Assembly: GCA_944472135.2 (NCBI GenBank)
Contig: OX235262.1
Span: forward strand, 165,477,509 to 165,541,508
DNA from: Trichobilharzia regenti
Lineage: Eukaryota > Platyhelminthes > Trematoda > Strigeidida > Schistosomatidae
Length of the DNA stretch: 64,000 nt
Reading direction: 5' to 3'
The notes under the pieces were generated by a model, which was not told the origin of the DNA, did no database searches, and saw only the letters and a program-made list of their open reading frames with translations. Below, in pieces: positions 12,201 to 27,200 of this stretch (within the stretch, counting starts at the first letter, position 1; every line of letters begins with the position of its first letter). The position numbers and the translations under genes were made by a program.

Positions 12201-15200
12201 AAAATGACATGAGAACTGATTTATGAGTTATAGTAAATATGTACACTACTTTTACATACCGTTATCCACCTATTTTACACCTGACTATGAATTCTTGAGC
12301 TGAAAAGTACATTGATTTTATGTGTTATTATTTAGGTTACTGGTAGGTTACTAAACACAAATTACGATGAAGAATTGATTGATATTCTAAGTGTACCTGA
12401 AGAATTGCCCAACAATCATGAAAACAGTAGATCGCCAGTGTTTTCATCAAATCAACGTTTGATAGTTAATCTTGGAAAAAATAAAAATTTGGCGCGTAAC
12501 TCTCTACTATTTCTTAGGGTATATACTCTGACACTGAGAGATCTTAATTATGTTGTTGTGGGTAATTCTTTGTTAAAAATCTTCAATTCAGATGTAAGTC
12601 AGTGTTTAAACAGATTTGAATAGATTATGTGTTATTTAAAGTACATTTTAAATATTATTTCTAGTGTGATTGTGTTCACTAAGCTGGGTAATTTGTTTGC
12701 AAAGCTTTCATTGTTCTGCTAAAATACATTTTCAGAACTTAATTCAATTTGGAGTAAGTAGTTTGGAAATCTCAATGAATGATGTAATTATCTCTCTTAT
12801 TGACCTTGGCTACGAATGGTTCTCTTCATAGGTTTGACTGTGAAATTGTGAAAAGTTTAAACAGAGGAAATACTGAAAATGCCATGGGATTTCTAGAAGT
12901 CTGGTACTCAGATCGATCTCTGCTCAACTGACATACTAGCACAGATCAAATTAACCAACCAATGACGAACAAGTCATACAGGAAAAATGGTGAAATGGTC
13001 AGATTGATGATGATAATAATAATAATAGCTTTATTCCGAACGGTACTTCTGTTGAATATCCAGATCGCTGTAATCCTGGACCCATCACTAGTTTCAGAAG
13101 ACTAAGCTTAATACGTAGAAGACTATGCACTTTAACTGATGCAGAACAACAGAAAACGGTTGGGCAACACGATTATGTGTTCCTCTAGCGATAACGAAAC
13201 AGATTTACAGCGGTTAATCAGTGCTACAGTTTGTAAATAAACGTTAATATAATATACAGTGATACTTTTGATCGTATTTCTCCAATCTTCTGCCAACCAG
13301 TTTACGATTAAACAATGGCAGCCTTCTTGTCTCCCACCAATATGGAGACCAGTTCAAATAAACAAACTATTCAATGTTCACGAACATTGAAAACTTCTAA
13401 TACAAATATGGAATTTTTAGCATGTTTACAATACTGCATCTAATATTCTTATTACAGGAGTAATAATTAAACAAGTCATTGACATTGATAATATTGTTAA
13501 ATACGAATACGAATATAAGACTGCATTAGATGAATACATTACCAACAATGTAATAACAATAAAAGAGGAAAATACAGAGATCTGTCAAATAAGTGTTTCG
13601 CAGTAGGTTAACAGTATTATCGTAAAATTGGTGCCTGCCAAACAAGTTATTGTAGAGTTTGTATACATAGTTGTCCGAGCCAAAAGTCTTCGATAGTTGC
13701 TTCTAGTTCTACCTGATGAGAAAGGTCCAAGGAGAGACAGAGAGAGTTATGTATAGAAAGGATGCTTAGGGTCTAACAAGATAATATTTTCTAATCTCTT
13801 GCATGAGTTCAAGAGTCTATCCACAACAGTATTGACAAATTTGTTTAGCGATACCCCACTAGCTAGCCCTACTGACAACCTTTAGTGTCTGAAGTGTGAC
13901 AAAGTCTTCCTTAGGTAGCGCAGGAAAGATTAAGGGGGAGTGATTGGGAAGAGTAGGTGGAATGCAAAAATTAGCAAGCTGTAACAGTAGGGACTGAATG
14001 ATTACAGATTGTCTTAAGTTCTTTAAATAGAAAGTTAGATGAGGTCTCCTTCTAGAAACTTACATGATATGGGAAGACCAAGAAAAATCAGAGGAACCAC
14101 ACAATCCAAGGTATTTAACAGTTAACTTAGTTTCAAATTTCCTGACTTCTGTAATACAAGAATCATGATAACGAACTAATTCATGTAGGCTGCACTTGCA
14201 TCTTTAAGTGAAATTAATCACCTGACACTTGGAGGGATTTAGTTCAAGACCATTTAACAAGGACCATTGACTAATTTCGAGTAAAAAGTTGTTCATTTCG
14301 TAACATTCTGACTGCAAGGTAATGGGAAGAGAAACAGTTAAATTATCGGCATAATTGAGAAAATAAGCTTCATCAGAATGCAGTAAGTCATCAACTAGAA
14401 TAAGCAAAGAAGTGGTGGATTTCCCATTATATATGATATACTACATCCTCTCAGAAAAGTAAGAAAGCAACCACTAATTAACCCAGCACCCTGCTTGTAT
14501 CACAGCAAGCTTGTTTAACAAAAGGGACCCAGGTATGAAGTCAAAGGCAGATGTTTAATCAAGGAAGGCACACCGAACATAACTGCCACCTCTGTCTAAA
14601 TGATAGAAATGATCGGCTGTAATACAAATTAACTTAAGGAGAAGAAATCCTCTGAAGACAACCATTCGTAGGTAAACTCATCAGGAGAGTCAGCTTTATT
14701 GCTGATAAAGTAAGTCCTAAAGATCTTATCTAGACAAGTAATAAAATCTTTGTGATTACATCCCTTGGATTCATGAACAGAATCACACCTAAAGCATCTG
14801 CTCGCGTTACAAACTATCTTCATTATTTCACATTTTTAATATCTCATTGAAAAAACGTAAGTTAAAACATCCTCAGTCATTTGACAATGATAGTAACTCA
14901 ATGCACCCACAAGTCACTAGCGTCAGATGTATTCTAAGCGCCTACCGGTTTATTGTACGAATGTATTGCACTCAGCCTCTGACCTGATGATGTAATGTAA
15001 GTTTTCAAGTGTAAAAAAGCAGACGAATCAGTGCATATGATCCATGTGCAAAGTCGAACACACATTTTTATTAAGATGACGTATCAGTGTTCGGTGGGTA
15101 TGGAGTTTATTGATGACTAAAACAATTAATTACTTCTTATTTTTTGAATGATTGTTCATCATATGTTAAGTAATGATGAAAATCTAGTTCCGAATCTGAA

Positions 15201-18200
15201 TTGCAAGCGTTATCATAGACTGTGCGACACAGAACTCTAGTCAGCTATTTTGACATCTCATAGCATGATATATCCTTTGGTGTTTAAGTTGCAATAATTT
15301 GACTCTAAGATGAAAAATACGAGGAAAATACGACGACACTTGATTACTGCAAATAGAAGCAAAGATCGGTGCACTGCATCAACGTATCACTTATCCAGGA
15401 TGCACCGCTGGGGACCTCCGTATCAAATGACATGCTAAGTATTCCACAATGCCATTCCGTGTCCAAATTACCAAGAGTTTTTGTATTATAATACTACGAA
15501 AACGAAACAATCATTAAGCAAACTGGAGCAACTCAGGTGTCTTAGGTAATGCAACTGAAATACAAACTGATTATGAAATTTATTACGATAACTAAACGTT
15601 ACAATGAGTGCGAACTTTTTGACTTAACCTGATATATGTGTATTAATTTCATAGGGTTTGCTTAACATAGGCGGACATCAACTACGGCTAAGATGTGAAG
15701 TACCAGCACCTGTTTCCAAAAATGGTAATGAATACATTTATGGAGAAAAAGCGTTGGATAATATACCCTACATTCATTGCGCAACAATACTTGTTCGTCT
15801 TTTACCATACACAGAGGTAAGTAATAAACTGTTAGACTTTCTTTGCAAACTTTCGCGTGTTTTGAAACAAATTCATTATGACATTAAAAAGTTTACGATG
15901 AAATCCCGATTCTCATTAAAAAAATGAGTTAAGCTTCCACCTCAATAAACACTTTTCGAAATCAATTTCTAGGAACCAATACCAGCACCAGATTACAAAC
16001 TGAGATCGTATCATTCACAGGAATCTACACCTACAGAATTTGAATGGATTGTATACCGTCAGTTTCAAACTCATGAAAAAAGGAAAATAGATATACGTTC
16101 AATAGTGAAGATGATATTACGACGTGAAAAAGAGTTTGAAGCTTCTAAGGGTAAGTATGATATATTTGTTGCCTTGACGTTTGTATCATTTTTATTATTA
16201 TTAATGCTCCCTTGGGTTCCTAGTGGAACATAGGGCTTCAACTGCACGTCTCCATTTGCTTCTGTCTTCTGCTGTACTTTAGCCTGCATCCATGTTAGTC
16301 CATATTCTTTCAACTCCTCTTCACACGATCTCCTCCATGTCACCCTTGGACGTCCCTCACGCCGCTTCCCTTTCGGGTTCCACTCGAGGGCTTGACGCGC
16401 GATGTTACCCAGTGGTCTACTCAGAGAACGAGTGTCCAATCCATCCATCTCCACTTTCTCCTGCATATTTGTTGGGCGATTGGTTCCTGTTTTGTTTCTT
16501 CGCATAGTTTCTTGTTGGTGATTCTCTCCGGCCCGGTCATCTGATCTTCAGTATAGAGCGAAGACAGTTAGTTGTTGATAAAGGTCTGCAACAGGCTATT
16601 GGAGATATTCTTTGTGACCCGCCCGCCAAGTTTCTGATCCGTATAGAAGAGCTGACTGACTTGACGTTCGTATTGAAAATCCAGCCGAATTTTGTTGTTG
16701 ATTCTGGATGAATGACGAAGATGTCCAGATTGTTTGTTTCAGGTTGATGAATGTGTTTCTCGCCTTCCCGATTCTCTCTCGATTTGACATCCTCGTCCGT
16801 TCCGACTGTAGTTGAGACAATGCTCTCTAGCTAGATAAGTGAATGAAGTAACCTCTTTCAAATCCCTCCCGTTGATGGTGATTGACGTTGGGTGTTGCTG
16901 TTGTTGTTGTTGTTGGTTGGTTATTTTCATAACCTCCGTCTTGTCTATGTTCACCTGGAGTCCTGTCTTCGCTGGGTGCTTCTTCGACCAGTTTGTCGGT
17001 TTTCGCTTGTAAGTCTTCGATTTTGTGTGACATCAAACATAAATCATCCACGCGCGAAATCCAGGTCTTCTAGGTTCTTCACGTCGCTCGTTCCAGGATA
17101 TCCCTGTCTTCTCGTTTCCCACTCAACATCTGACGCATAATCCAGTCAGTCCACCACAATTAGGAATATCATCGCTGGTGATAATAAGCACCCTTGTCTG
17201 ACTCCTGTGTTTACTCCAAACGCCTCGCTGAGTTTTCCGTTGTGGATCACTTGACATGTGCCGTTGTCGTACAGCTGTTGAATAAGGTTGATGAATATTT
17301 GGGGTACGCCATAGTACTCGAGTAATTTCCAAATTACTTCGCGGTCAACGCTGTCGAAGGCCTTCTCAAAGTCTATAAAGTTGAGGTAGAGGTTTGATTG
17401 CCATTCCATGCTTTGTTTTGTGATGATGATGCGTAGAGTTGCAATTTGGTCAGTACATGATTTGCCTTTCCTGAATCCAGCTTGTTCTGGTCGGAGTTCT
17501 GTCTCCAGTGCGTCCTTTAATCTCTCCAGGATGATGCGACTCAGGATTTTACTTGGCGTCGATAGGAGCATGATTCCTCGCCAGTTCTTGCAGAGTGAGG
17601 CGTAAGTCGCCCTTCTTTGGTAGTTTCACGAGGTAACCTTTCCTCCAGTCAGTAGGCACCTTTCCCTCCTTCCAGACCTTTTGCAATAATGGAGTCAGCA
17701 TGTCTGCTGTAGTCTCTGGGTCCGCTTTCAGTGCTTCAGGGGGTATTCCATCTGGTCCGGCTGCTTTTCCAGCTTTCAGAAGCTTGATTGCATTCAAGAC
17801 TTCAGCTCTCGTTGGAGGATTGGTGTCAACTTGCAGTTGTGTGCGCGCTGTTGTTGGTATTTCTGGACGGGTTGCAGGTGATGGTCGGTTCAAGAGTCCT
17901 TTGAAGTGATCCGCCCATTGTTTAATCTGTTTTTCTTCCTTGGTAATTGGGTTCCCTTGGCTGTCTTTTATAGGTTTCGCTTGTGTTGGTCTCTTCCCGG
18001 ATAGAGATTTGGTTATCTGATATAGTGTCCTCAGGTCCCTTTTGCCTGCTGCCTTTTCAGCTTCAGTAGCTAGATTGTCGTAGAATCGTCTTTTGTCCTT
18101 CCTAGCACTTTTCTTCACTTCTTTGTCCAATGCTTTGTAAGTTGAGCTCATCGTCTCCTTCTCCTGTCCGTCCTTGCATTGAATCATTTTCTCTTTCACC

Positions 18201-21200
18201 ATTCTCCTCTCTTCTATTAATTTCCAAGTGTCCGTTGAGAGCCATTCCTTGTCTTGTCTCTTCTTTCTTCCTAGAACCGTTGAACACGTTTCGTTGAGAA
18301 TCGCCTTCAGAGACTTCCAATGTTCTTCCACGCATGATTCTTCAGTGATGTCGCGTAGTGTTTCCTGCTTTGCTCTGACAGTTGCAGTGAAGGTGTCTTT
18401 TGTGGTTGTGTCCTTCAGTAATTGAGTGTTGAACTTGCATTGTGGCCTATCCCCAGCTATCCTCGAGGCTTTTAGTTTCACCTTGAAAGTCCCTTCTACT
18501 AGATAGTGGTCTGAACCCACATCTGCTCCTCTCCTTGACCTTGTGTCCAGTAGGCTCCGTCTCCACTTTCTTGAAATTGAGATGAAGTCTATTTGGTTCT
18601 TGGTGTTTCCATCTGGTGAAATCCATGTCGTCTTGTGTATATCCTTGTGTTTGAACACACTACCACCAATCACCAAATCATTGAAGGCGCAGAAGTCTGA
18701 GAAGAGTTCACCATTGTCGTTCATTTCACCGAGGGCCTCACGACCCATGGTGAGTTCTCTTCCTGTGTTGTCTCCTCCCAGCTTCGCATTCATGTCGCCC
18801 ATCAGGATTTTGATATCGCCATTTGGGACGTTGTCCATTATTGCTTGTAGTTGTCTGTAGAACGCCTCCTTCTTCTCTTGTTCTGAGACGTTTGTAGGCG
18901 CATAGCATTGAATGACTGTAACTTTCCTTCCTTTTGAGTTGAACCTGGCTGTCATTATCCTGGAGGAGATTGGTTCCCACTGCATGAGAGCTTTGGTTGC
19001 TGTTGGTGACATCATGATGGCCACTCCCTCGGTGTGCTCATGGTTGTCCTCTGGGTGGCCGGAAAGATTACTGTCTCTCCAGTAGGTAGTTGGCACCTTC
19101 CAGTTCCGTTCCATCTGCTCTCGCAGATTCCCAACACTTCTATTCTGTACCTTCTCATTTCAGCGGCTATCTGGGCAGCCTTTCCAGTTTCGTACATTGT
19201 ACGAACATTCCAGGTACCCATCCTTACTTTTGCTTTCATCGAAAGAAGGCACATCGGCTGACTGGCTTCCCGAAGGCTTTCACCAGCCTGCGTCATTTCA
19301 CTTCCCCGATTCCAGCGAAAAGTAAGGCTATTGCTTATGTTTTTAGAATTTTTAATATATTTATTCGTTGAAGTTTCTGTAGCGATTTGGTTGTTTTACA
19401 GGGGTGGAGTTGCTAGCACCACGCCCCAACCCTCCCTCTTTACCCGGGCTTGGGACCGGCGAGAAAACTAGTAAGCTAGTAGCCTAGCAAGCTAGTATCT
19501 GTCGAGGTTTTTGAGCCAGAATAGCTCAGTGATAACGTCTCTGGCTGCAGCACTGGGTGACGCGGGTTCGAATTTCAGAAGGGACATGAGTTCCTTCAAG
19601 GTTGCAGATACGCCTTGCTGACGAGTGCCAACTAGCACGAAACCTAGGTCCAAGGCTTCCTTTGTATCATTAATGAACGCAAAATAAAACATGGCTGTTT
19701 TTCTAGATTTTTCATTGAGAGTCTGGATGGCTGTTTTGAAACCAGTGTATATATATATATATATATGGCCAGCCAGTTAAGGCTCTTCAATATTGATGAT
19801 TCTAAATTACCAGTGAGTTGAAGTGTACGCTGAAGACGTTCATAGTGATAATCAAGGCTTTCCAAATGAACCAATCAGCTCGAAAAACACAGTCACACCA
19901 ATACAAGTAGTATTATTCAATTTGTTTTGAATAAACGAGTATACCTGGCTTCATAGAATTGGATAAGCAAATCCAAACACTTGAAACAGATCAAACGCGA
20001 AAAATCGTCCCTAACTTTACTGTAAAATAACAGACGATTGAGAAATACCAACTACCGGGGCCGATGACAAAACAATCTTGATTAGTGGCTTTGTAATCTT
20101 CATCTTTAGAATGTTTGAAGCGTAATCACTTTTGAAGACGAAGTTCAGTAGTCAAGATGGATACGCTTTTTTTGCTTTCATTGATGAATTTGAGAGAAGT
20201 TGTGAAAACGTTTTCTGTCGAACAGATAAATAACAAAATTTTAATAAGGAGTTAATCTACGTGATAAATGACTGTAAACACTGATCTGCATCAAGTTTGT
20301 TGTAGTGGATGAGTTATGGATAGTATATATAGTCCACAGTATACATGTTGAAGCAGAGGAGTTCTGCAAAGTGGTTATACGGAATGTAGAGATTTTATTG
20401 TCATCCTAGGCATTGCCGATTGTCCACTTTAGTGGTACCACCTACCTGACGTCAGCGGCAGATTGTGATGGTTAAGTACGTGAGTACTTTTGTTAGCCTT
20501 AATGTCAGCAAGAAGGGAAATCCACTGAATAGGTTTACGTAAACCTACGTTCAGATAAACATGTCTTCTCTGCAGAGGTTGAAATAGGTTTCGCACTTGC
20601 ATTCTGTAAGTTGAAGGTAGGTTCTTTCTGGTGATCTTCCTCTATTACAGAGAGAACTTTGACTTCGGCAGTTGTGTCAACCAAGTATTGAATTTTACTA
20701 ATGGTAGCTTCAGTACTGAGTAGGCGGCTAATTTCACTGGCTAACGCGTGCCGGATGGATAGCTTCTCATAGTCTTACAGTCATTGCTAGAAAAGCATGT
20801 TTTTAGGCAACCTTTAGCTTCCTGGCCATAGGCATTGTGACGCTTACACCATCTCAATTTCGTGGTTAAATTTGGTTTAGATTTCGTCTGCTGTTTCAAA
20901 GAATGCGGGGACTGCCTGACCTAACAAGTACCGTAATAAAGCTACAGAGTCAACAGCCAAACGTTGTTAACCAATCAAGCAAACGTCAGTGACTGCTGCG
21001 ACATTCCTAGGATTCTATCAGCCTAAGTGGCTAAGTCAGATATTGAAGCACAGTCTGTACTGGCTGTTGTAGTTTGGATAAAAAAATAGCTCCTTAAAGA
21101 GTTCCTGATCTAAGTGCCATTGACCCGTTTTCCCAGGAACTCGAGAAAGCACAATTATTAAGAACTTATCAAGATGTCGACAACTTCAGAGATTGTTTCT

Positions 21201-24200
21201 CTTAAGAGGGGCTACATTAAGCGTCATGTACGGATTACTTACTTCTAGAGTGAACATTTGAGTGACAGATCAGGAACTATGAGCGTGGATCAGTTGCCGC
21301 ATGTTCATGGAAATCAGCTTCAGCTCACAGAAACCAAGCTATTTCACTATCTGTCCTAATATGAAAGTATTTCTGGAAAACGTCTCTGCCTAGTATCAAT
21401 TATTGTTAATACAACTTAACAAGTTGTGTATATTATGAGGTAATGATATTTTTCTATGATGAAGACAGATGTAATTATCTACTGAATTTTCAACATTCAG
21501 TAGTGAATCATGTTTAGGATTTTTTAAACTTATTCGGCTGAAATACCACATACTTATCAATCAACAGAAAAAGACTCAATATTCATGAGATTAGCAGTGT
21601 CTTCTATACTTCATTTTTCTTCATTTTCAATTTTAGATCAAGCTGATTTTTTAAATCCTGATTATTTACATCGTTATACACTAAAACGACTCTCTGTGAG
21701 ACGAAATTTGACGGGAATCAATATACCAAATCAAATGGCTTCAATCTTTCCATTTTTCTATCGTATTAACGAAGGCTTTCTGTTGAGTTTAAAAAGTGCA
21801 AGGGGATTAGTGGCAAATAGTAAGAAACATATTTACATAACTTTTTTCCAACTATTTTTAGCATTATTTCTTAAGCTTTGAGAATTATTTAAAGTGAACT
21901 ATGTTTTTGAATGTGTTCCAACGATTCTGGTGCATAGTTTAGCCTGTAAATTTCAATCTTCAAGAGTTAGCGTGTAGGGATTTGATTCTTATCAAGTTTG
22001 CTCACGGATTGATGTCGGTTGAAGAACCACTGAAAACCAGCCGGAAGTACTGGACAGCTGTTTCGTCCTAATCCGGGAATCATCATCAGTATTTACACAC
22101 TAGATTTTGAGCCGAGGACCTCCTGGTAACAAGGTAAGCTTGCAGACCATTCAGTCGATAGGACCAAACTCAACGGCCCTTGAATTCTAACTCCTACCAA
22201 ACGTGATTTTAGGGCGAATTGCACACTCCCGAAGGAGTGTATGACTTAACCCCTTACAGTGAAACATCAAGTTGTATGTCAGGTGGATACTGCATCTTTG
22301 TGTGCTTATGAACATGAATGACTGTACTCATATGCATATAGTACCAATTGGCCAAATCACTTCATATGATGGTTACGTCATACTACGACTTACTTAGTTC
22401 TTAGGGTCAACGTATACATCAGAGACTCTTTTCAAAACAGTGAAAGTACAAAGTGCTATTTTAAAAGTGAAGAAGTATTTAGTTACTTCTTTGAATGAGC
22501 ATATGTTACTGTCGTTCTACAGAAAAAAATAGCTTTATAACATCTCTATACATTACAATAACTCTATTAAAGGTGTATGCACATATCTCAGTTAACGTAG
22601 AAGTTTTATAAGCCTAGTAAAAGTGAGAAACATTGCTTCAAAGGTGCTTATTTATGTGTAGAGGTTTCTATGAGGCGGAAGATAGCATTCTATGTGTTTC
22701 TAGTGCATATTATATTAGTCTAAACTTGCGTCAGTGGCACAGTGGTAGAAGGCTCGTCGACCATGCATGTGGCCAGGTGCTCAATCCTCGGCCGACTCAC
22801 TCCTCCACCTCGCTAAGCCACTAATAAGACTGGTAAAGAGGGGGAAGCTGGGTATGCGGCTAGCAACCCCATTCTGTAAAAATAAACACCACTGCTACCG
22901 AAACTTCAAGTCTCTAGCTTGAAGCCTTATTTTTCACTGGGAACATAAAGGAATAAAAAAACTTCGGAAATTTTTTTGATATAATACCAAGAATAACATT
23001 TTCGAAATGCTCAAAACCGGTAAACAAAGCCTCCTTCAGTCTAGTTAGGAGAAACGCTATAGATCGAAATCTAGAGTTTAGAGAAGTAAGCTGACAAGTG
23101 ACCAGCAGAGGTGGGATAAAGAAAAATAAACAGACTTAGATTATAATTAATACCAGAACCAGTGTTTTACAAGGACGAATGGTGTGTGTAGGAATTGTCA
23201 AAAGGTACTGATGATAGCTAGGTTGTTTCGACACAGACACAGGCATACAATGATGGACGAACTTGTAAGAGTAGTACTGACTTAAGGTAGACCTCAAAAA
23301 TAAACGCTCTTACAAAACCTTCACCGTTTTACGCCCTTAGTGGTACTCCACCTAACGTGCAAATATTGACGAACGAAATCGGAGTAAGAAGGCTTGATAT
23401 GATAAGTGTGTCTAGACAGAGTTATATTTTGTACAAATGAGATATGAAACTTGATAAATAAGGATTTTCTACAAATTATCCGGTGCTTTGCTTGGCGTCA
23501 AGCTCGGAGAGTGTACTGAATGAAAGCACAACAGGAGAGAAAACCAGATGTGTCCAGCAGAGTTAAAACTCAAAAGATGCAGAAGTGCCAAACAAGTGGG
23601 TGAGTCAGTTCAAACAAAAGTTCAAGGGTTCAATGTGCCCTACAAACTGACTCAATTAACCTTATCATCATACTGAATTACAATTTTTTAATCATAATGA
23701 CTATGATGATGGAGATTAGATAACTGGGGGGGGGGTAAACTTTCCCCTACTTTGAGTGAACTTTTAGCATACAAATCACTGTCTTGACAGCAAAATACAG
23801 AACGGGCTTCTTTGTTATCTAGCTTACATATATCTTTATGAAAATAAAACCGTACTCATTCTATAGTACTATCTAGAACAGAAGGTGTGGAATGGTCGGT
23901 ACTACTAAATTAGTCGAACTCCTCATGAAATCGCACTTTTCCACCATATTAAATAGCACGTGTAATTAATACCGACATCCTAGGCATCCTCATCCGGATA
24001 ATTATCATCTCATTTCGATCTAAAAATATTTACAATCACTTCTAATCTTTTATATATTTCCAAATATCTGTAAGTTCATCAAGTCGATTCTGATAATGAC
24101 ATGTTTTCTTATTTTATTTAGGAGGTGACTTTATTTTTGCCCTAGCTAAAGTCATACGTGGTTCTGAGACTAATTCACTACCTGTGAATAAATTCTATGG

Positions 24201-27200
24201 TTATGGAAATGATGATGACTTGTTGTTCGTTAAAGTGAACACTAAATCTTATCTTGGAAATCCTGTATGGGAAGATGAACCGAATGTAGGTTATCCAGCC
24301 TTTCCTTTATATTTTAAATCTTTGTGAAAGCCTGAGAACTGATGCTTAAGTGCTTAAAGCGTATTTTTATTCAGAGTGAAGTGAAATACTCATTTTTTTA
24401 GTTGTTTTGTAAGTCATCACAGTACATGAAAGAATTAATCACCGTAGATGTAAATTCTTTTTATCCAATCAATCAGTATAGACCTAACTATCTGAAAATA
24501 GTTGACAGTGAAATGCATCATTGACTGACTTCAATCGGTGAACATCACCTGCAATTTATCCAAAAATACCAACAACAACAACCAAGATAAATATTAAGCC
24601 GCATGATTCTGGGGTGGTAGTGGGGGGTTAAAAGATTCACTCGATGCAAAACAACGACGGCAACAAACTGGATTCAGGAAACGCATCACATGTGCAAGCT
24701 AAATAACCGCTCTACACATCATCGTCGTCGAATAGAACATAGAATGGCAGTCAAATCTCTACCTCAACTTCATGCAATTTGAAAAGGTTTTTGTCAGCGT
24801 TGGCTGTGAAGTAATTTGAAAACAGTTTCAGCGCTTTGGAGTGTTCCAAATCTTTATCAACCTCATTCAACAGATAAATGATAATTCCATTTTTATCAAG
24901 TGATCCACAACGGGACACAGGGAAGAGTTTGAAATGAGGACAGGAGTTACACAAAGCTGACTAGAATCACCGGTGATATTCCTAATTTTACTGAAGTGGA
25001 TTGTGTGTCAGAGAGGAATACAGCACGAGTGAGTATGCCAAGACGAAGATCGAAGAGGAAAGACAAACCCTTATATCTCTGAAATCAGTTTAGAAATTTT
25101 CCGCACTCATCATAAACAACAAAATTAGAATTTTCACTACAAGTGTTTAGTCAGTTGTCCTATATGCGTCAGAGGCTTGATGCGTCACAGACTTTTACCA
25201 ACAACTGTCTTCTCTGACTCCATAATGAAGACCACATGATCAGAAGGGATTAGCAACAAAGAACTCTGGACACGAACCAGTCAAGAACTTGTCATTGAGC
25301 AAATGTTGCGAAGACAGTGGTGGATTGAGTTCACCCTTATAATACCGCACTCCAGGCCGTTACTCAAATGGAAGGCGAATGGGCGTGTGTTTGAGGGCTA
25401 CATGGAGAGGATTGTGTGAGCAGGGGATGAAAAGTTATCGGCAATTGTGGAGCCAGATGAACAGGACTGCAGAGATCAAAACAAAATGGAGACGTTCTGT
25501 TGTAGCCCTGTGTTTTATTTGGTACCCAGGGGAATAATAATACAGTAATTACAAACGTGAATAGCACTATAAACTAAATGCACAACATTAATTATTTCTT
25601 ACTGGCCGGTCAGGGTATCCATTAAAGCAACCGGAATAGCTCACTGGTGACGTCAGGGATTGCTACTCTGGGTGACATGGATCTGAATCTTCGAAGTGAC
25701 ATCAGTTTCTTCGACATTGCAGATATACGTTACTGCTGAGTGCCAGTAAGCATAGAATCTGGGTGTAGATAACCCTGAACCTAGGCTTGTTTGACCGAAA
25801 CCAATTAGATGTGGTCTGAACTCAGGGAACCCACCTCTGTGTCCTACTGTATACCTGCCCGAAATTTCCTTGAGACATTCACAGTCTCAGTACGTTCCAA
25901 AGATAGCAAAAAGACGGATATTCGTCAATAAATCTGTATGGTTCTGTTGAACAAAAATCACGTCAAAAACTCAAAATTACGTCAACAGTGCCTTTGGTCC
26001 TCTATACAGATACGGTAAATTTCTAAGAAAAAAGCACGTACTGTAGAACAAAGTAGGTCAACAAAAATTCAACTGAAAGGAGTATCTGAGAATCAGGTAG
26101 AATATTCCCAACAAGTTGGGATTAAGATACCTGTCAGAAAGAACCAAACAGCAAACAACTGAAGGCAGTCCAATCTCAGAGTTATCTTGATTCACTAAAA
26201 CAAAATCATATTGTAAAACAACACATTATCGGTGTATCGCATAACCACAAAGAGAAGCATTAAAGTTGACGGGTGAATAGTGACAAAGACAAATAATAAG
26301 GATCAAGTCAATTTATGATCTGCAAATGTCAGAACAATGATATATAGTCTAGGAGAAAAAAAGAACAATAATTACGAAGTTAGTTGAAACAACATCCAAG
26401 CAGGTGTCATTATTGTGATTAGATCGTTCAGAAGGGATTTTGCAAAGAATTAATGCTTTACAAAAATAGAAAATGTTTGTTTGCCGGACTCCAACAATCA
26501 TTCTTACTTAAATATAGGAAAAAGTAACTAAACCGATATTTTTAAAATCAGAGTTGCTAGGTGAATTTTGGTAAGTGCACAAGTGATTATGCCACATCCC
26601 ACACTATTTATCAATTTTCGTGTGTGTGGACACACATACATAGGGAGGAGTAATCGTGCTTTGCAAGTGAGACAGTGGAACAGCTTATCCCGAAATAGTT
26701 GGAAAGACAAATGGATTGTAGAAAACTAATAGACGTGAGTGGCAGACTACCAACTTCGTCTAAATCCAAATATCTGATCGAGATGAACCATAAGATTAAT
26801 GTTAACACTGCCTTTAAGTTCATCTATAAAAATGGTCAAAGGCGCTTATTGAAATATGCTGAAGCTATAACTGTTCATAAACTTAAGCCCCCCACCCCTC
26901 GTTTGTTCAAAAACAGTTTATTATTACTCTTAACCTACTTTGGTAATCCTTATTTGGTTGGATAACCAAAAGTTGTGTTAATTATTCTTAAATCTTTTTT
27001 GTCACTTTCTTTAATTTAATTGCCCTCAATTGTTTTCATATATACTGACTTGACAAGTAAATGTGTAATTAGACTGTTCGAAATGTATAGCGCAAATACA
27101 TCGCATTTTTCGGATAATCCCCGTCTTCTAATAACACTATCCAAAGTTTCTCTTACATAATTTTTGTTATAGAGTCTTTTTTTGTATGTGATTCATTGGC

